Source: an uncultured Bacteroidota bacterium
GTDB taxonomy: Bacteria > Bacteroidota > Bacteroidia > NS11-12g > UBA9320
Length of the DNA: 49,262 bases
Assembly: GCA_937124965.1 (NCBI GenBank)
Contig: CAKZLB010000042.1
Coordinates: forward strand, 1-49,262
Direction of reading: 5' to 3'
Translations under genes and position numbers: made by a program
The notes under the pieces: model-generated
Told to the model about the DNA's origin: nothing
What the model saw: the letters and a program-made list of their open reading frames with translations, nothing else
Database searches by the model: none
Part shown: positions 38,244-45,198 of the stretch, piece after piece
Numbering within the stretch: position 1 is the stretch's first letter
How the letters are laid out: each line of letters opens with the position of its first letter

Positions 38244-38481
38244 GATTCAATAAGATAAATTCGAATTATTGATATCAATCTTGGTCAAAACTAAAGCATT
38301 AAACTTTTCTTCAAACTGATTGAAAAACTAGTTTTAAGTCTTCTGGTTATATTTTTAACAACAATCTTTTCAAAACTTGTTCCTTTTCAACTTTTCAAAA
38401 ATAGCACTTGCGCAAAAAGTTGATTGCTGCGTTTCCTTGATAGTTCGTGGTTTTCTTTTGGATGTCCCCCTCTGGTACATT
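38244..38481. other. Intergenic stretch between Rep and the restriction-modification promoter
   Basis: About 240 bp of AT-rich non-coding sequence with one further TTGGTCA half-site (38281-38287) and no convincing gene. It separates the Rep gene end from the cargo cassette and would be a natural cargo insertion point. Confidence 0.5.
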
Positions 38482-39546
38482 CTAACTACTGTTTTTGTCA
38501 ATACGAAAGGCTAATAGCTCTAACAGCTCGAAGGGTGCTACATAACCCGTTAGCGGTCGTTTAGTCTTGTCATTTATCCAGTTGCCTTGATCGGTCTTAA
38601 ATGTCCAGTGTTCGTAATTGTCTGTAAGTGTGATAGTCGAAGCTATTTTTTCGTCTGATTTAGGAAGATTGAAACCGAATCGCTCAAATATTCGCTGTCC
38701 TGACATCGCTTGTAAGATGTTGTGAAGTGCTTTTGCATATATTTTTCGGTCTCCTTTTTTAGCTTTTTTAATATCTGGTTCGGTGAAGATTTTACTTCCG
38801 TACTTGATAATCTCAATTAACACCTTTTCATGATTTGTAATCGGTATAATTTTTTGTGCCTTGTGCGTTACGTGTTTTATTTTTTTGGTTTTAATTGTCT
38901 TTAGCCATTCAGTAACCAATAGTTCAGCCATTTCTTTCGTCTTAACGATAATATGATAGTGAGGGTTATAGGTTCTTGCTTTCGCATTAAAGTTGCATTC
39001 TAACGAACGTATTCCGACAAGTTTCAAACCAGTACCTCTTTGATTCCGTTTCTTTTGCCTTTCGTGAATTAGTCGAAACGTTCTTAGCATTCCTTTTATG
39101 TAATAGGGCAATAGTCCTTCTTTACATGACTTAATAGTTATCGTTACGAATTGCGCATCGTTCCAGTTTTTCAATTCAGGTAGATAGCGGTTTATTACGT
39201 CTGCTTTTCGGTTGGCGTTACAAACGGTGCAAATTCTATTCTTGCAATATTTACCATAAACTTTGCCGTTACTGCTTACCACACTATTTTGACAATGAAA
39301 GGTGTTCCAATATTGTTTAACGGCTTCGTGTTGGTTTAATTCCTTTGCGACATCAACAAGACTAATAATCATTGAATTTGTTATTAGCTTTCTTTTGGTT
39401 CGACCTTTGGAAGATGTCTCGCTTCCTAATTCAGACCCTGTTCCTATTAATAATATTGGTGTTTTTGGTGGTTTAGTTGTCCCACTCTGTACTAATGTAT
39501 TGAAAACACCCTTTCCAGAGTGCTTATACGGACTATTTGCCTTCAT
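38482..39546 (-). CDS. Rolling-circle replication initiator (Rep, HUH endonuclease)
   Basis: A 354-residue Rep protein that would nick one DNA strand to begin rolling-circle replication. The three motifs are present: motif 1 FVTITIK (133-139), motif 2 NPHYHIIV with the HUH-type His196/His198, and motif 3 EIIKYGSK with the single catalytic Tyr249. A CxxxxCxxC knuckle (Cys101, Cys106, Cys109) followed by NANRK lies before motif 1, as in plasmid Rep_1-type initiators. One catalytic Tyr favours a plasmid-type Rep. Its start and the upstream HTH gene stop overlap as TAATG, so they are translationally coupled. The role in an integrated element (replication after excision or transfer) is inferred. 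Confidence 0.85.
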   Translation of the reverse strand: MKANSPYKHSGKGVFNTLVQSGTTKPPKTPILLIGTGSELGSETSSKGRTKRKLITNSMIISLVDVAKELNQHEAVKQYWNTFHCQNSVVSSNGKVYGKYCKNRICTVCNANRKADVINRYLPELKNWNDAQFVTITIKSCKEGLLPYYIKGMLRTFRLIHERQKKRNQRGTGLKLVGIRSLECNFNAKARTYNPHYHIIVKTKEMAELLVTEWLKTIKTKKIKHVTHKAQKIIPITNHEKVLIEIIKYGSKIFTEPDIKKAKKGDRKIYAKALHNILQAMSGQRIFERFGFNLPKSDEKIASTITLTDNYEHWTFKTDQGNWINDKTKRPLTGYVAPFELLELLAFRIDKNSS

Positions 39547-39875
39547 TAGTTCCCTAATAAGTTGTGAGCGTTTTCTTTGTCTTCTTGCTTCGTGTTTTGG
39601 CGACCGCTTTTGATGTAGCTCGTTAAGTCCTCACGAGAAAAATAAAGGCGTTTAGATACCTTCATGAAAGGCAATTCACCTTTTGAAACTTTCGAATAGA
39701 TCGTTGGAACGGATAGCGATAAAAATTCGGCTGCTTGTTTAATTGTGATTAACTCAGAATTGACTTGATTCTGGTTTGGGTTTAATGAATTTGCGTTAAT
39801 AGCATTGTCAACGCATTTCTGAATAATTGTCTCTAAATCGCTTAATGGGATTTGAGTAAGAATAATGTTTTCCAT
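39546..39875 (-). CDS. Excisionase-like helix-turn-helix protein
   Basis: A 109-residue small DNA-binding protein with a MerR/HTH_17-type winged helix at about residues 44-92 (ITIKQAAEFLSLSVPTIYSK..ELPFMKVSKRLYFSREDL), the fold used by excisionases and by the small regulators beside Bacteroidota integrases. It overlaps the Rep start by one base (TAATG), so it probably controls Rep or excision. It may be the directionality factor of the element; no biochemical evidence is implied. Confidence 0.82.
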   Translation of the reverse strand: MENIILTQIPLSDLETIIQKCVDNAINANSLNPNQNQVNSELITIKQAAEFLSLSVPTIYSKVSKGELPFMKVSKRLYFSREDLTSYIKSGRQNTKQEDKENAHNLLGN

Positions 39876-39940
39876 AACCTTGTGTTATTTTGTTGGTGCA
39901 AAAGAAAACAAGGTAAACGGCTAATAATGAGAATGGTAAC

Positions 39941-39967
39941 TATGCAAATTGCAAAATTGCAGTTTGC
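39941..39967. promoter_or_regulatory. Repeat-rich candidate binding site upstream of the HTH-Rep operon
   Basis: TATGCAAAT (39941-39949) is the exact reverse complement of the end-repeat unit ATTTGCATA. It overlaps GCAAA..TTTGC inverted arms (39944-39948 and 39963-39967) with an inner ATTGC direct repeat. The site lies about 70 bp upstream of the HTH gene. It could bind the HTH protein or integrase, or be an origin; single chance copies of the unit do occur elsewhere, so this is tentative. Confidence 0.35.
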
Positions 39968-39983
39968 GTAATTTAGGTAATGA

Positions 39984-41168
39984 CTAATTTTCTGGTAATG
40001 GTTGGATAAATTCAACGCCTTGGGAGACGGTAGGGGCTTTCTCGAATGTACTTTTACTTACATCACACTTAAAAGAGTTTTTGCAGATAAATAAATATTG
40101 CGATATGGTTGGTCTAGTTTCGACATTGAAATAACCTTTTGAAAACAGGCTTTTAAGAATAGAACTCAAAAGAGTTTTGTTTGATTTTTTATCGTCAATC
40201 CAAAAGTGAGTTCCTTCTTCAATAAGTTTTTTACTTACAAAAAGTTTCATCGTATCGTTATAAAGCTGTTCACTTTTGAAAATGCTTTTTAAAGACAAAT
40301 CAACTTTTTTCTCTAATGAAATATTTGGTTTTAGCCACTTAACAAAACTTTCACAAATTTCAATAAACGCCTGTCTTAGTTCTGATTCCTCATAAAACAA
40401 GTTAATATGTTCTAATGTCAGTTTGAGCGTGTTTCTTTCCTGTTCGATTAACCAACTTAGATCGCTAGTCTTTAGATGCGAATCAATAATCGAATTACGG
40501 CTTCGAACGTCCTGTAATCTTTCGTTAAGGTAAGCCGAATAAACATCTTCGACTTTTTTGGCTGGTTGTATTTTATCGAACATTTCGAAAGTGAACCGCC
40601 TTAATTGTTCCATTCTATGCAGATATATAGGAAAACCAACCAGCTTAATGTCGGGTTCTCGGTTTACAGATAAGTTATCGAATTTCATTTTTGTCGCTTG
40701 TGTTCGATAGGTCACGATTGCGTTTTCAAATTGATTTCCTGTAAATACTAATCGTTGTCGAATAGTAATTTCTTTAGTGACGATTGCATTCACTAGCTCG
40801 TGAGCTTCTTCATATAAAAACTTGTTCTTTAATACGGTTGGATATATCTCTTTTGCTTCTGGATAGATGTAGGTCAATAAAATAAAACGGATAAAATTCG
40901 AGTCTTGATAGTTGCTGTTTCCAGCTAACCAATATTTATGCTCGTCACCGCTTTTAACATATTCAGGATATGGGTATTCTCCGACTGGGTTGTTTGCTCC
41001 AGCTTTTACGATGTTTATAACATATTCGTCTCGCATCATAGTAATATGGTTTAGTATTTCACGAGCGTTCATAAGCGAAACGCCTTCTAATGCGTCTAAT
41101 CCGTATTTCTTAATATTGTCGCAATAGATTGATATATCACCGTTAGTTAGATTTTTCATATTATTCAA
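39984..41168 (-). CDS. Element-encoded protein of unknown function
   Basis: A 394-residue protein that I do not recognise. It looks soluble and mostly helical, with no signal peptide or transmembrane segment. Visible landmarks are a Tyr/Pro-rich stretch at about 65-75 (YPYPEYVKSGDEHKYW), a helical middle with many Glu, Lys and Arg, and a C-terminal ~110 residues (KVDLSLKSIFKSEQLY..GTHFWIDDKKSN..LLSSILKSLFSKGYF) that might be a winged-helix-like domain. Its ATG overlaps the integrase stop by 8 bp, so it is co-expressed with integrase. A role in recombination, replication or regulation of the element is possible. Confidence 0.7.
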   Translation of the reverse strand: MNNMKNLTNGDISIYCDNIKKYGLDALEGVSLMNAREILNHITMMRDEYVINIVKAGANNPVGEYPYPEYVKSGDEHKYWLAGNSNYQDSNFIRFILLTYIYPEAKEIYPTVLKNKFLYEEAHELVNAIVTKEITIRQRLVFTGNQFENAIVTYRTQATKMKFDNLSVNREPDIKLVGFPIYLHRMEQLRRFTFEMFDKIQPAKKVEDVYSAYLNERLQDVRSRNSIIDSHLKTSDLSWLIEQERNTLKLTLEHINLFYEESELRQAFIEICESFVKWLKPNISLEKKVDLSLKSIFKSEQLYNDTMKLFVSKKLIEEGTHFWIDDKKSNKTLLSSILKSLFSKGYFNVETRPTISQYLFICKNSFKCDVSKSTFEKAPTVSQGVEFIQPLPEN

Positions 41169-42426
41169 AGTTCATTAGTGATTCGGAAAACTCTTTTTTG
41201 GTATCATCGTCAAAACCACCAAAATAGTCTTGGGTTGTTTTTGGGCTTTGGTGTCCTAAACTTTCTTGCATAAATGCCATTGAAGCCCCGTTTTTTATTC
41301 CTTGGGTCGTGAAGCTGTGTCTTGCCCAATAAGTCGAAATTTCGTCCGTTAATCCGTTTGCGGTTGCTAGCTTTTTAATATGCTGGTTTATGAATCTGGT
41401 GAAGGCTTGAATTTTTAGTCTTTGTACTTTTGGTTCTGTAATACCACTTAAGAACGGAAAAACGAAGTTTTCAGGGCTTTTGTCCTCAGAACCATAAAGT
41501 TCTATAACATGATTTGCATAGTCGTTCAAATGGACGGTAATAGGCTTTAAATTCGCTTTTCGAGTGAGCTTCGTCTTTGCTCTAATGAACGTTAACGAGC
41601 CTTCGCTTATATCTTTATATTTCAATAGACAAATATCTTTTATATTCATGCCGTTACAAGCATACGAAAAGAACCAGAAATCTTTCGCTTTTTGTTGATA
41701 GTGGTTTGCTGGGTTCGACTTAAATAAAACGCTTAATTGCTGTTTAGATAAGGCCTTTTTAACCTTCTTAGTTGCTGGCACTTGATATTTCCGTTTTCCG
41801 AATGGATAGAACTCTTTATTAATTTCTTTTTCGTCTATTGCCTTATTAAATAGAGTTCTTAGAGTTCTCACATACATACTGACGGTTGTCGAAGATTTCT
41901 CCAGATTATTTATCATAAAAGTTTCAAAACTGTTTAACCATTTCTTATCAATATCATATAGCGTTAACGAAAGGTAATTTTTTTTGTAATGCTCGCAATA
42001 TCGGATAAAAGACTTTTGAGCTAGATCATAGTTACTAGCTGTATTTAATTGATTGTTATCGGTTAGTTCTTTTATCTGGGATTTATACAAATATTCTAGC
42101 CTAATAGATTCGCCTACTTTCAGATAGATTTTCTTTTCGAACTTCTCAAAAGAAAATGGAGTTAACGATTGTGCTATATTTTCAGCGTGTAATAAAACAG
42201 CATCAATTTTTTGTTTTTCGGCCTTGTGTTCTTTTCTGGGTTTAGCCGTATAAATCGAACTAAATTCTTCTTGTGTGTATTTGAATTTCGTTGCAAATAA
42301 TTTCTGTTTCCTTGGGTGCGAAGTAAAGACTTGAAGTTTTACAGGAAACTTTCCGTTTTTGTTCGCTCGTCTGGTGTCTAAATATACTGAGATATTATAG
42401 CCCTTTTTTGTTGTTACGTCCGTCAT
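41161..42426 (-). CDS. Tyrosine recombinase/integrase of the tRNA-Val element
   Basis: A 421-residue integrase with three parts: an arm-binding domain (about 1-105, NISVYLDTRRANKNGKFPVKLQV), a SAM-like core-binding domain (about 110-205) and the catalytic domain (about 225-421). Visible catalytic residues are Lys284 or Lys286 (IRAKTK), Arg369-His370 (ARHSFTT), His392 (LGH) and the nucleophile Tyr401 (DYFGG). The position of the first catalytic Arg (GLR in Xer proteins) holds Asn261 (NGMNIKDI), and the usual first His is Tyr. IntDOT of CTnDOT likewise lacks that Arg. It sits at the right end, reading into the element, and starts 13 bp from the end repeats. Confidence 0.92.
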   Translation of the reverse strand: MTDVTTKKGYNISVYLDTRRANKNGKFPVKLQVFTSHPRKQKLFATKFKYTQEEFSSIYTAKPRKEHKAEKQKIDAVLLHAENIAQSLTPFSFEKFEKKIYLKVGESIRLEYLYKSQIKELTDNNQLNTASNYDLAQKSFIRYCEHYKKNYLSLTLYDIDKKWLNSFETFMINNLEKSSTTVSMYVRTLRTLFNKAIDEKEINKEFYPFGKRKYQVPATKKVKKALSKQQLSVLFKSNPANHYQQKAKDFWFFSYACNGMNIKDICLLKYKDISEGSLTFIRAKTKLTRKANLKPITVHLNDYANHVIELYGSEDKSPENFVFPFLSGITEPKVQRLKIQAFTRFINQHIKKLATANGLTDEISTYWARHSFTTQGIKNGASMAFMQESLGHQSPKTTQDYFGGFDDDTKKEFSESLMNFE

Positions 42427-42438
42427 AGTGATTTGAAA

Positions 42439-42471
42439 ATTTGCATACTATTTGCATACTATTTGCATACA
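42439..42471 (+). repeat. Right-end tandem repeats ATTTGCATACT, candidate integrase arm sites
   Basis: Three exact copies of ATTTGCATAC start at 42439, 42450 and 42461, each 11 bp apart. They match the two-copy array at the left end in sequence, spacing and orientation. The array begins 13 bp upstream of the integrase ATG and overlaps its predicted transcription start. Confidence 0.75.
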
Positions 42472-42501
42472 AAAGTAATAAATAACCATATACCAACGCA
42501 A
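42470..42501 (-). promoter_or_regulatory. Promoter of the integrase gene
   Basis: On the minus strand, TTG (42501-42499), a 21-nt spacer and TACTTTTG (42477-42470) fit the Bacteroidota promoter. The start would fall near 42463, inside the third end-repeat, so a protein bound to the repeats would repress integrase. Confidence 0.65.
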
Positions 42502-42586
42502 AGAAACACAAACTAAAACGGCTTTAAACCCTTGTAAATAGTGGAGTTTAGATATTAAAAGAATAATAACGAAAATATGGACATTA

Positions 42587-42632
42587 TGCCTTACAAGCAG
42601 AGGGTCGTAGGTTCGAATCCTACATCGCCCAC
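42587..42632 (+). repeat. Right attachment core (attR), duplicate of tRNA-Val 3' end
   Basis: This is a 46-bp exact copy of 35133-35178. Only the 3' part of the tRNA is present, with no 5' half, so this is not a second tRNA gene; it marks the element/chromosome boundary. Confidence 0.93.
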
Positions 42633-42636
42633 ATTG

Positions 42637-42670
42637 AAAGCCTTCCGTCGATAGTCGGGAGGCTTTTTTT
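42637..42670 (+). terminator. Original tRNA-Val terminator, displaced by the element
   Basis: An 11-bp stem AAAGCCTTCCG / CGGGAGGCTTT (one wobble) with loop TCGATAGT and a run of seven T follows attR by 4 bp. Before integration it would have sat just after the tRNA. Confidence 0.8.
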
Positions 42671-43043
42671 ATGGCTTCCTGCGAGGCTTTTTTTCAGGTT
42701 ATAAGCCATAAAAAGGACAATAGTGCATAGAAAGGCTTTGAATGTGAAGGCCTCCCAAATAAATAACCGACCGAGGCGAGGTAATCCTGCGCTGAACATG
42801 ATGACCTTAAAATAGTTGCAAGACATGTAAATATGAAGGGCTTTCCTTTTTACAAAGAGTTTAAGAGAAGTCAGCTATATCGCTGTACAGTACCCCTCCG
42901 GGAATCCGTCAATAGTTCATTTCAACTAAAAACTAAGAAGCAAAGTGTAATACATTTTTTATCAAAGCACTGTACCCTTTGGCTTTTCCTAGGGTGCTTT
43001 TCGAATTAAGTTAAAGGTTTGAACTGAAGAATTTTATGAACTT
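42671..43043. other. Non-coding stretch between the displaced terminator and the cytochrome gene
   Basis: About 370 bp without a convincing gene. Short open frames on either strand include the terminator hairpin read as peptide or lack family features. A second AGGCTTTTTTT run at about 42681-42691 has no good stem. It may hold decayed coding sequence, but I could not identify a source. Confidence 0.5.
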
Positions 43044-44042
43044 TTAAAGACTCTCTATGTACTTTGTTAATAGGTCAACGCCTTCTTTGTCTAAAATTGT
43101 TGTTCCAATAAATGGCATCTCCTGATTGATGACATTGCGCAAAATTTTGTCTTTCCCATCTGAAATTCCTGTATTTTCAAATGCAGTTTGGTGCCTGAAA
43201 TCAAAGTCACGTCCAGCAGGAATATCCCAAGCATTTGGGTTATGACAATGTGCACAATTCATCGCTAAATATGCTCGTCCTCTTTCTTCTAAGGAAGCAT
43301 TTACGTCGTTGTAGTCGACCATCTGAGCAACTAGGTCAATAGAGAATTCAGTTAAAATGCCAGATGACTGAAGGTGACCAATTTGGTTTACATCGATTCC
43401 ATTTCTGCTTACATCGCGGTTCAAATTTAGAAGTGTTGGACCTAATGGAGTCATTGAAGAGTTGGACTGATGACAAGTCATGCATTCATTTTTCGTTGGA
43501 ACATGATAAACGGTTGATTGGTTTTCTCCATTCGGATTAATCCATGAAACCTCTGTATCAAATCCATTTAACTCTAAGGTGGCATCTGTTTGAGATTCGT
43601 TCCATAAATACGTTGCTACGTTCCATGTTTCCTTCTCTTTAATTAAGAGTCGAGTTTCAATAATTCGTTTACCTAAGCTAGTATCTCGGTCGTCAAAATA
43701 GTAAAAGAACGTTTTTGTCAGAATTGTTCCATTCGGAAAATCGATTGAACCATCATTCAGTCTTTTTAGTTTTTTCCCAGCTGGCACTTTAACTAACCTT
43801 TGTTTGTGGGCGTAATCGGTAAATAAACTTGAACTTAATTTTAGTATTTCAAAACTATCAATGGGTTTGAGATCAGATATAGTTCCTTCAAAAATGTCGT
43901 AGGCCAAAAGACTTGTCTCAAAGGTTACGGTTTGGGAAAAATTAAAATCGGGAATTTGAACCTTAAAGTCTTGGTCATTGTCCCTACACGCAGAGACGAT
44001 TAGAATAACAAGCCCAACGATATAAACTATTTTTCTTTGCAC
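43044..44042 (-). CDS. Diheme c-type cytochrome lipoprotein, SO2930-like
   Basis: A 332-residue envelope electron-transfer protein. The signal MQRKIVYIVGLVILIVSAC is a lipoprotein signal with Cys19. Two CxxCH heme sites are present: CMTCH (Cys187-His191) and CAHCH (Cys263-His267), with flanking RAYLAMNCAHCHNP and MPFIGTTILDKEGV typical of the SO2930 family, where the Met is a likely heme ligand. In Shewanella and others the family is paired with a parallel beta-helix protein (SO2931 type); none lies beside it here. The partner oxidase or donor is unknown. Confidence 0.87.
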   Translation of the reverse strand: MQRKIVYIVGLVILIVSACRDNDQDFKVQIPDFNFSQTVTFETSLLAYDIFEGTISDLKPIDSFEILKLSSSLFTDYAHKQRLVKVPAGKKLKRLNDGSIDFPNGTILTKTFFYYFDDRDTSLGKRIIETRLLIKEKETWNVATYLWNESQTDATLELNGFDTEVSWINPNGENQSTVYHVPTKNECMTCHQSNSSMTPLGPTLLNLNRDVSRNGIDVNQIGHLQSSGILTEFSIDLVAQMVDYNDVNASLEERGRAYLAMNCAHCHNPNAWDIPAGRDFDFRHQTAFENTGISDGKDKILRNVINQEMPFIGTTILDKEGVDLLTKYIESL

Positions 44043-44185
44043 TTTATTTCTCTTTCAACAAATAACGGTAGTAATTGTTTCGAATTATACTTTCGTCTAA
44101 TAATTATGAAGAATTTTAAAAATTCAAGCTTTCGAAAAAACGTACTTTGTGCTGAAGTTGACTTCAATCAAAAAACTTTGAAACT

Positions 44186-45058
44186 ATGAGAATTCCAACC
44201 ATTTGGTATAAACATTCTGAAAAAATAGAGACTGATAATTATGAAGTGATTGATAATGTGTGGCAAAAAAACGGCACTGAGCTGAGAACGTATAACTTTT
44301 TAGGTGGTTCGTTAAGTTCCTTAGATGAAGCCAAAAAGAATGCATTAAAAAAGCGGGATGTTATTCGCAATAAAATAGAAGGGAAAGAGGATTATAGAAA
44401 CCCACAGGAATATGACATAGATATTTGTGAAGAGATAATTGCCACAATCGACGAGAAAAACGTCATTACCCGTAATCGCTATGGAGCACTTGTGCTCAAC
44501 GCTGAACACCTGATGATTGTGGATGTGGACCACAACAAGGCTAGATATAGAATCCCAGACTTTAATATTTTTCGATATTTAGTATCATTTTTCAAACAGA
44601 AAAAATACAGTGAAGGACTCCTTGGACATTTGGAAGAGGCACTTGACAAAAAGGCTTATCACCACTTGTATACACGTATATATCAAACACCAAATGGTTA
44701 TAGGTTAATACTGCAAGGACAAAAGTTTAATGCGCGTTCACAAGAATCTAAAAAACTAATGAGACGCTTGTATGCAGACTGGGAGTACTCCAATATCTGC
44801 TACCAGCAGCAATGTTATAGAGCCCGACTGACACCCAAGCCTTGGCGTATTAAAATAAAGAGACCTAAAATTATCTTTCCTTTTCGAACGGATGAAGAGA
44901 ATTTAAAGCATAATGCGTGGGTTGAGCAATACCAAACAAAATCCGAAGGATATTCTGCATGCCGACTAATACGCGAAATTGGAGAAAAACGAAAAAACAA
45001 AGTGGTTGACTACCACGATGAGTTTTGTAAGGCGCTGAGCAATTTGCCAATGGCGTGA
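44186..45058 (+). CDS. Conserved protein of unknown function with primase-like motifs
   Basis: A 290-residue soluble protein. Three landmarks stand out: LMIVDVDHN (Asp113, Asp115) after a beta-rich stretch, IYQTPNGYRLILQG (165-178), and CYRARLTPKPWRIK (210-223). The order DxD, then a Gly-rich strand, then an Arg-containing strand resembles motifs I to III of the archaeo-eukaryotic primase (AEP/PrimPol) fold; I recall the RARLTPKPWR motif from widely spread uncharacterised bacterial proteins. The usual motif-II His is replaced by Arg. The link to primase is a hypothesis. The gene stands alone, between the cytochrome gene and a small hypothetical gene. Confidence 0.72.
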   Translation: MRIPTIWYKHSEKIETDNYEVIDNVWQKNGTELRTYNFLGGSLSSLDEAKKNALKKRDVIRNKIEGKEDYRNPQEYDIDICEEIIATIDEKNVITRNRYGALVLNAEHLMIVDVDHNKARYRIPDFNIFRYLVSFFKQKKYSEGLLGHLEEALDKKAYHHLYTRIYQTPNGYRLILQGQKFNARSQESKKLMRRLYADWEYSNICYQQQCYRARLTPKPWRIKIKRPKIIFPFRTDEENLKHNAWVEQYQTKSEGYSACRLIREIGEKRKNKVVDYHDEFCKALSNLPMA

Positions 45059-45198
45059 GAATCGAGAGTTGACAGGTACCAAATTTTAACCGGCATTTTT
45101 TAGTAAAACGTTGTGTGGTACGTCATAATCCACGCTCGGAGATTGATTGGTTGTCTCCATTTCACAACATAGTATATTGGAGTATAAACTAAATTTCT

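Larger units (their letters stand above)
35133..42632. mobile_element. tRNA-Val-integrated element with tyrosine integrase, rolling-circle Rep and restriction-modification cargo
   Basis: The element is bounded by a perfect 46-bp direct repeat of the tRNA-Val 3' end (35133-35178 and 42587-42632), so its unit length is about 7.45 kb. All seven genes run leftwards: integrase at the right end, an unknown 394-aa protein, an excisionase-like HTH protein, an HUH Rep protein, then the controller, methyltransferase and endonuclease. Tandem ATTTGCATACT repeats lie close to both ends. No relaxase recognisable as Mob, no coupling protein, no type IV secretion gene and no phage structural gene is present, so it is not a conjugative transposon or a complete prophage. 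It looks like an integrative plasmid-like or satellite-like element. Confidence 0.92.

Noticed and set aside
35133-42632. Element as a conjugative transposon or prophage
   Set aside because: No relaxase, coupling protein, type IV secretion, capsid, portal or terminase genes are present.
42587-42632. A second tRNA-Val gene
   Set aside because: Only the 3' 46 bp are present; the acceptor 5' strand and D arm are missing.
42681-42691. Second AGGCTTTTTTT as another terminator
   Set aside because: The bases before it (GGCTTCCTGCG) do not form a stable stem with it.
42620-42826. Minus-strand 68-codon frame ending in SHKKSLPTIDGRL
   Set aside because: That peptide is the terminator hairpin read as protein; the rest has no family signal and overlaps the att site.
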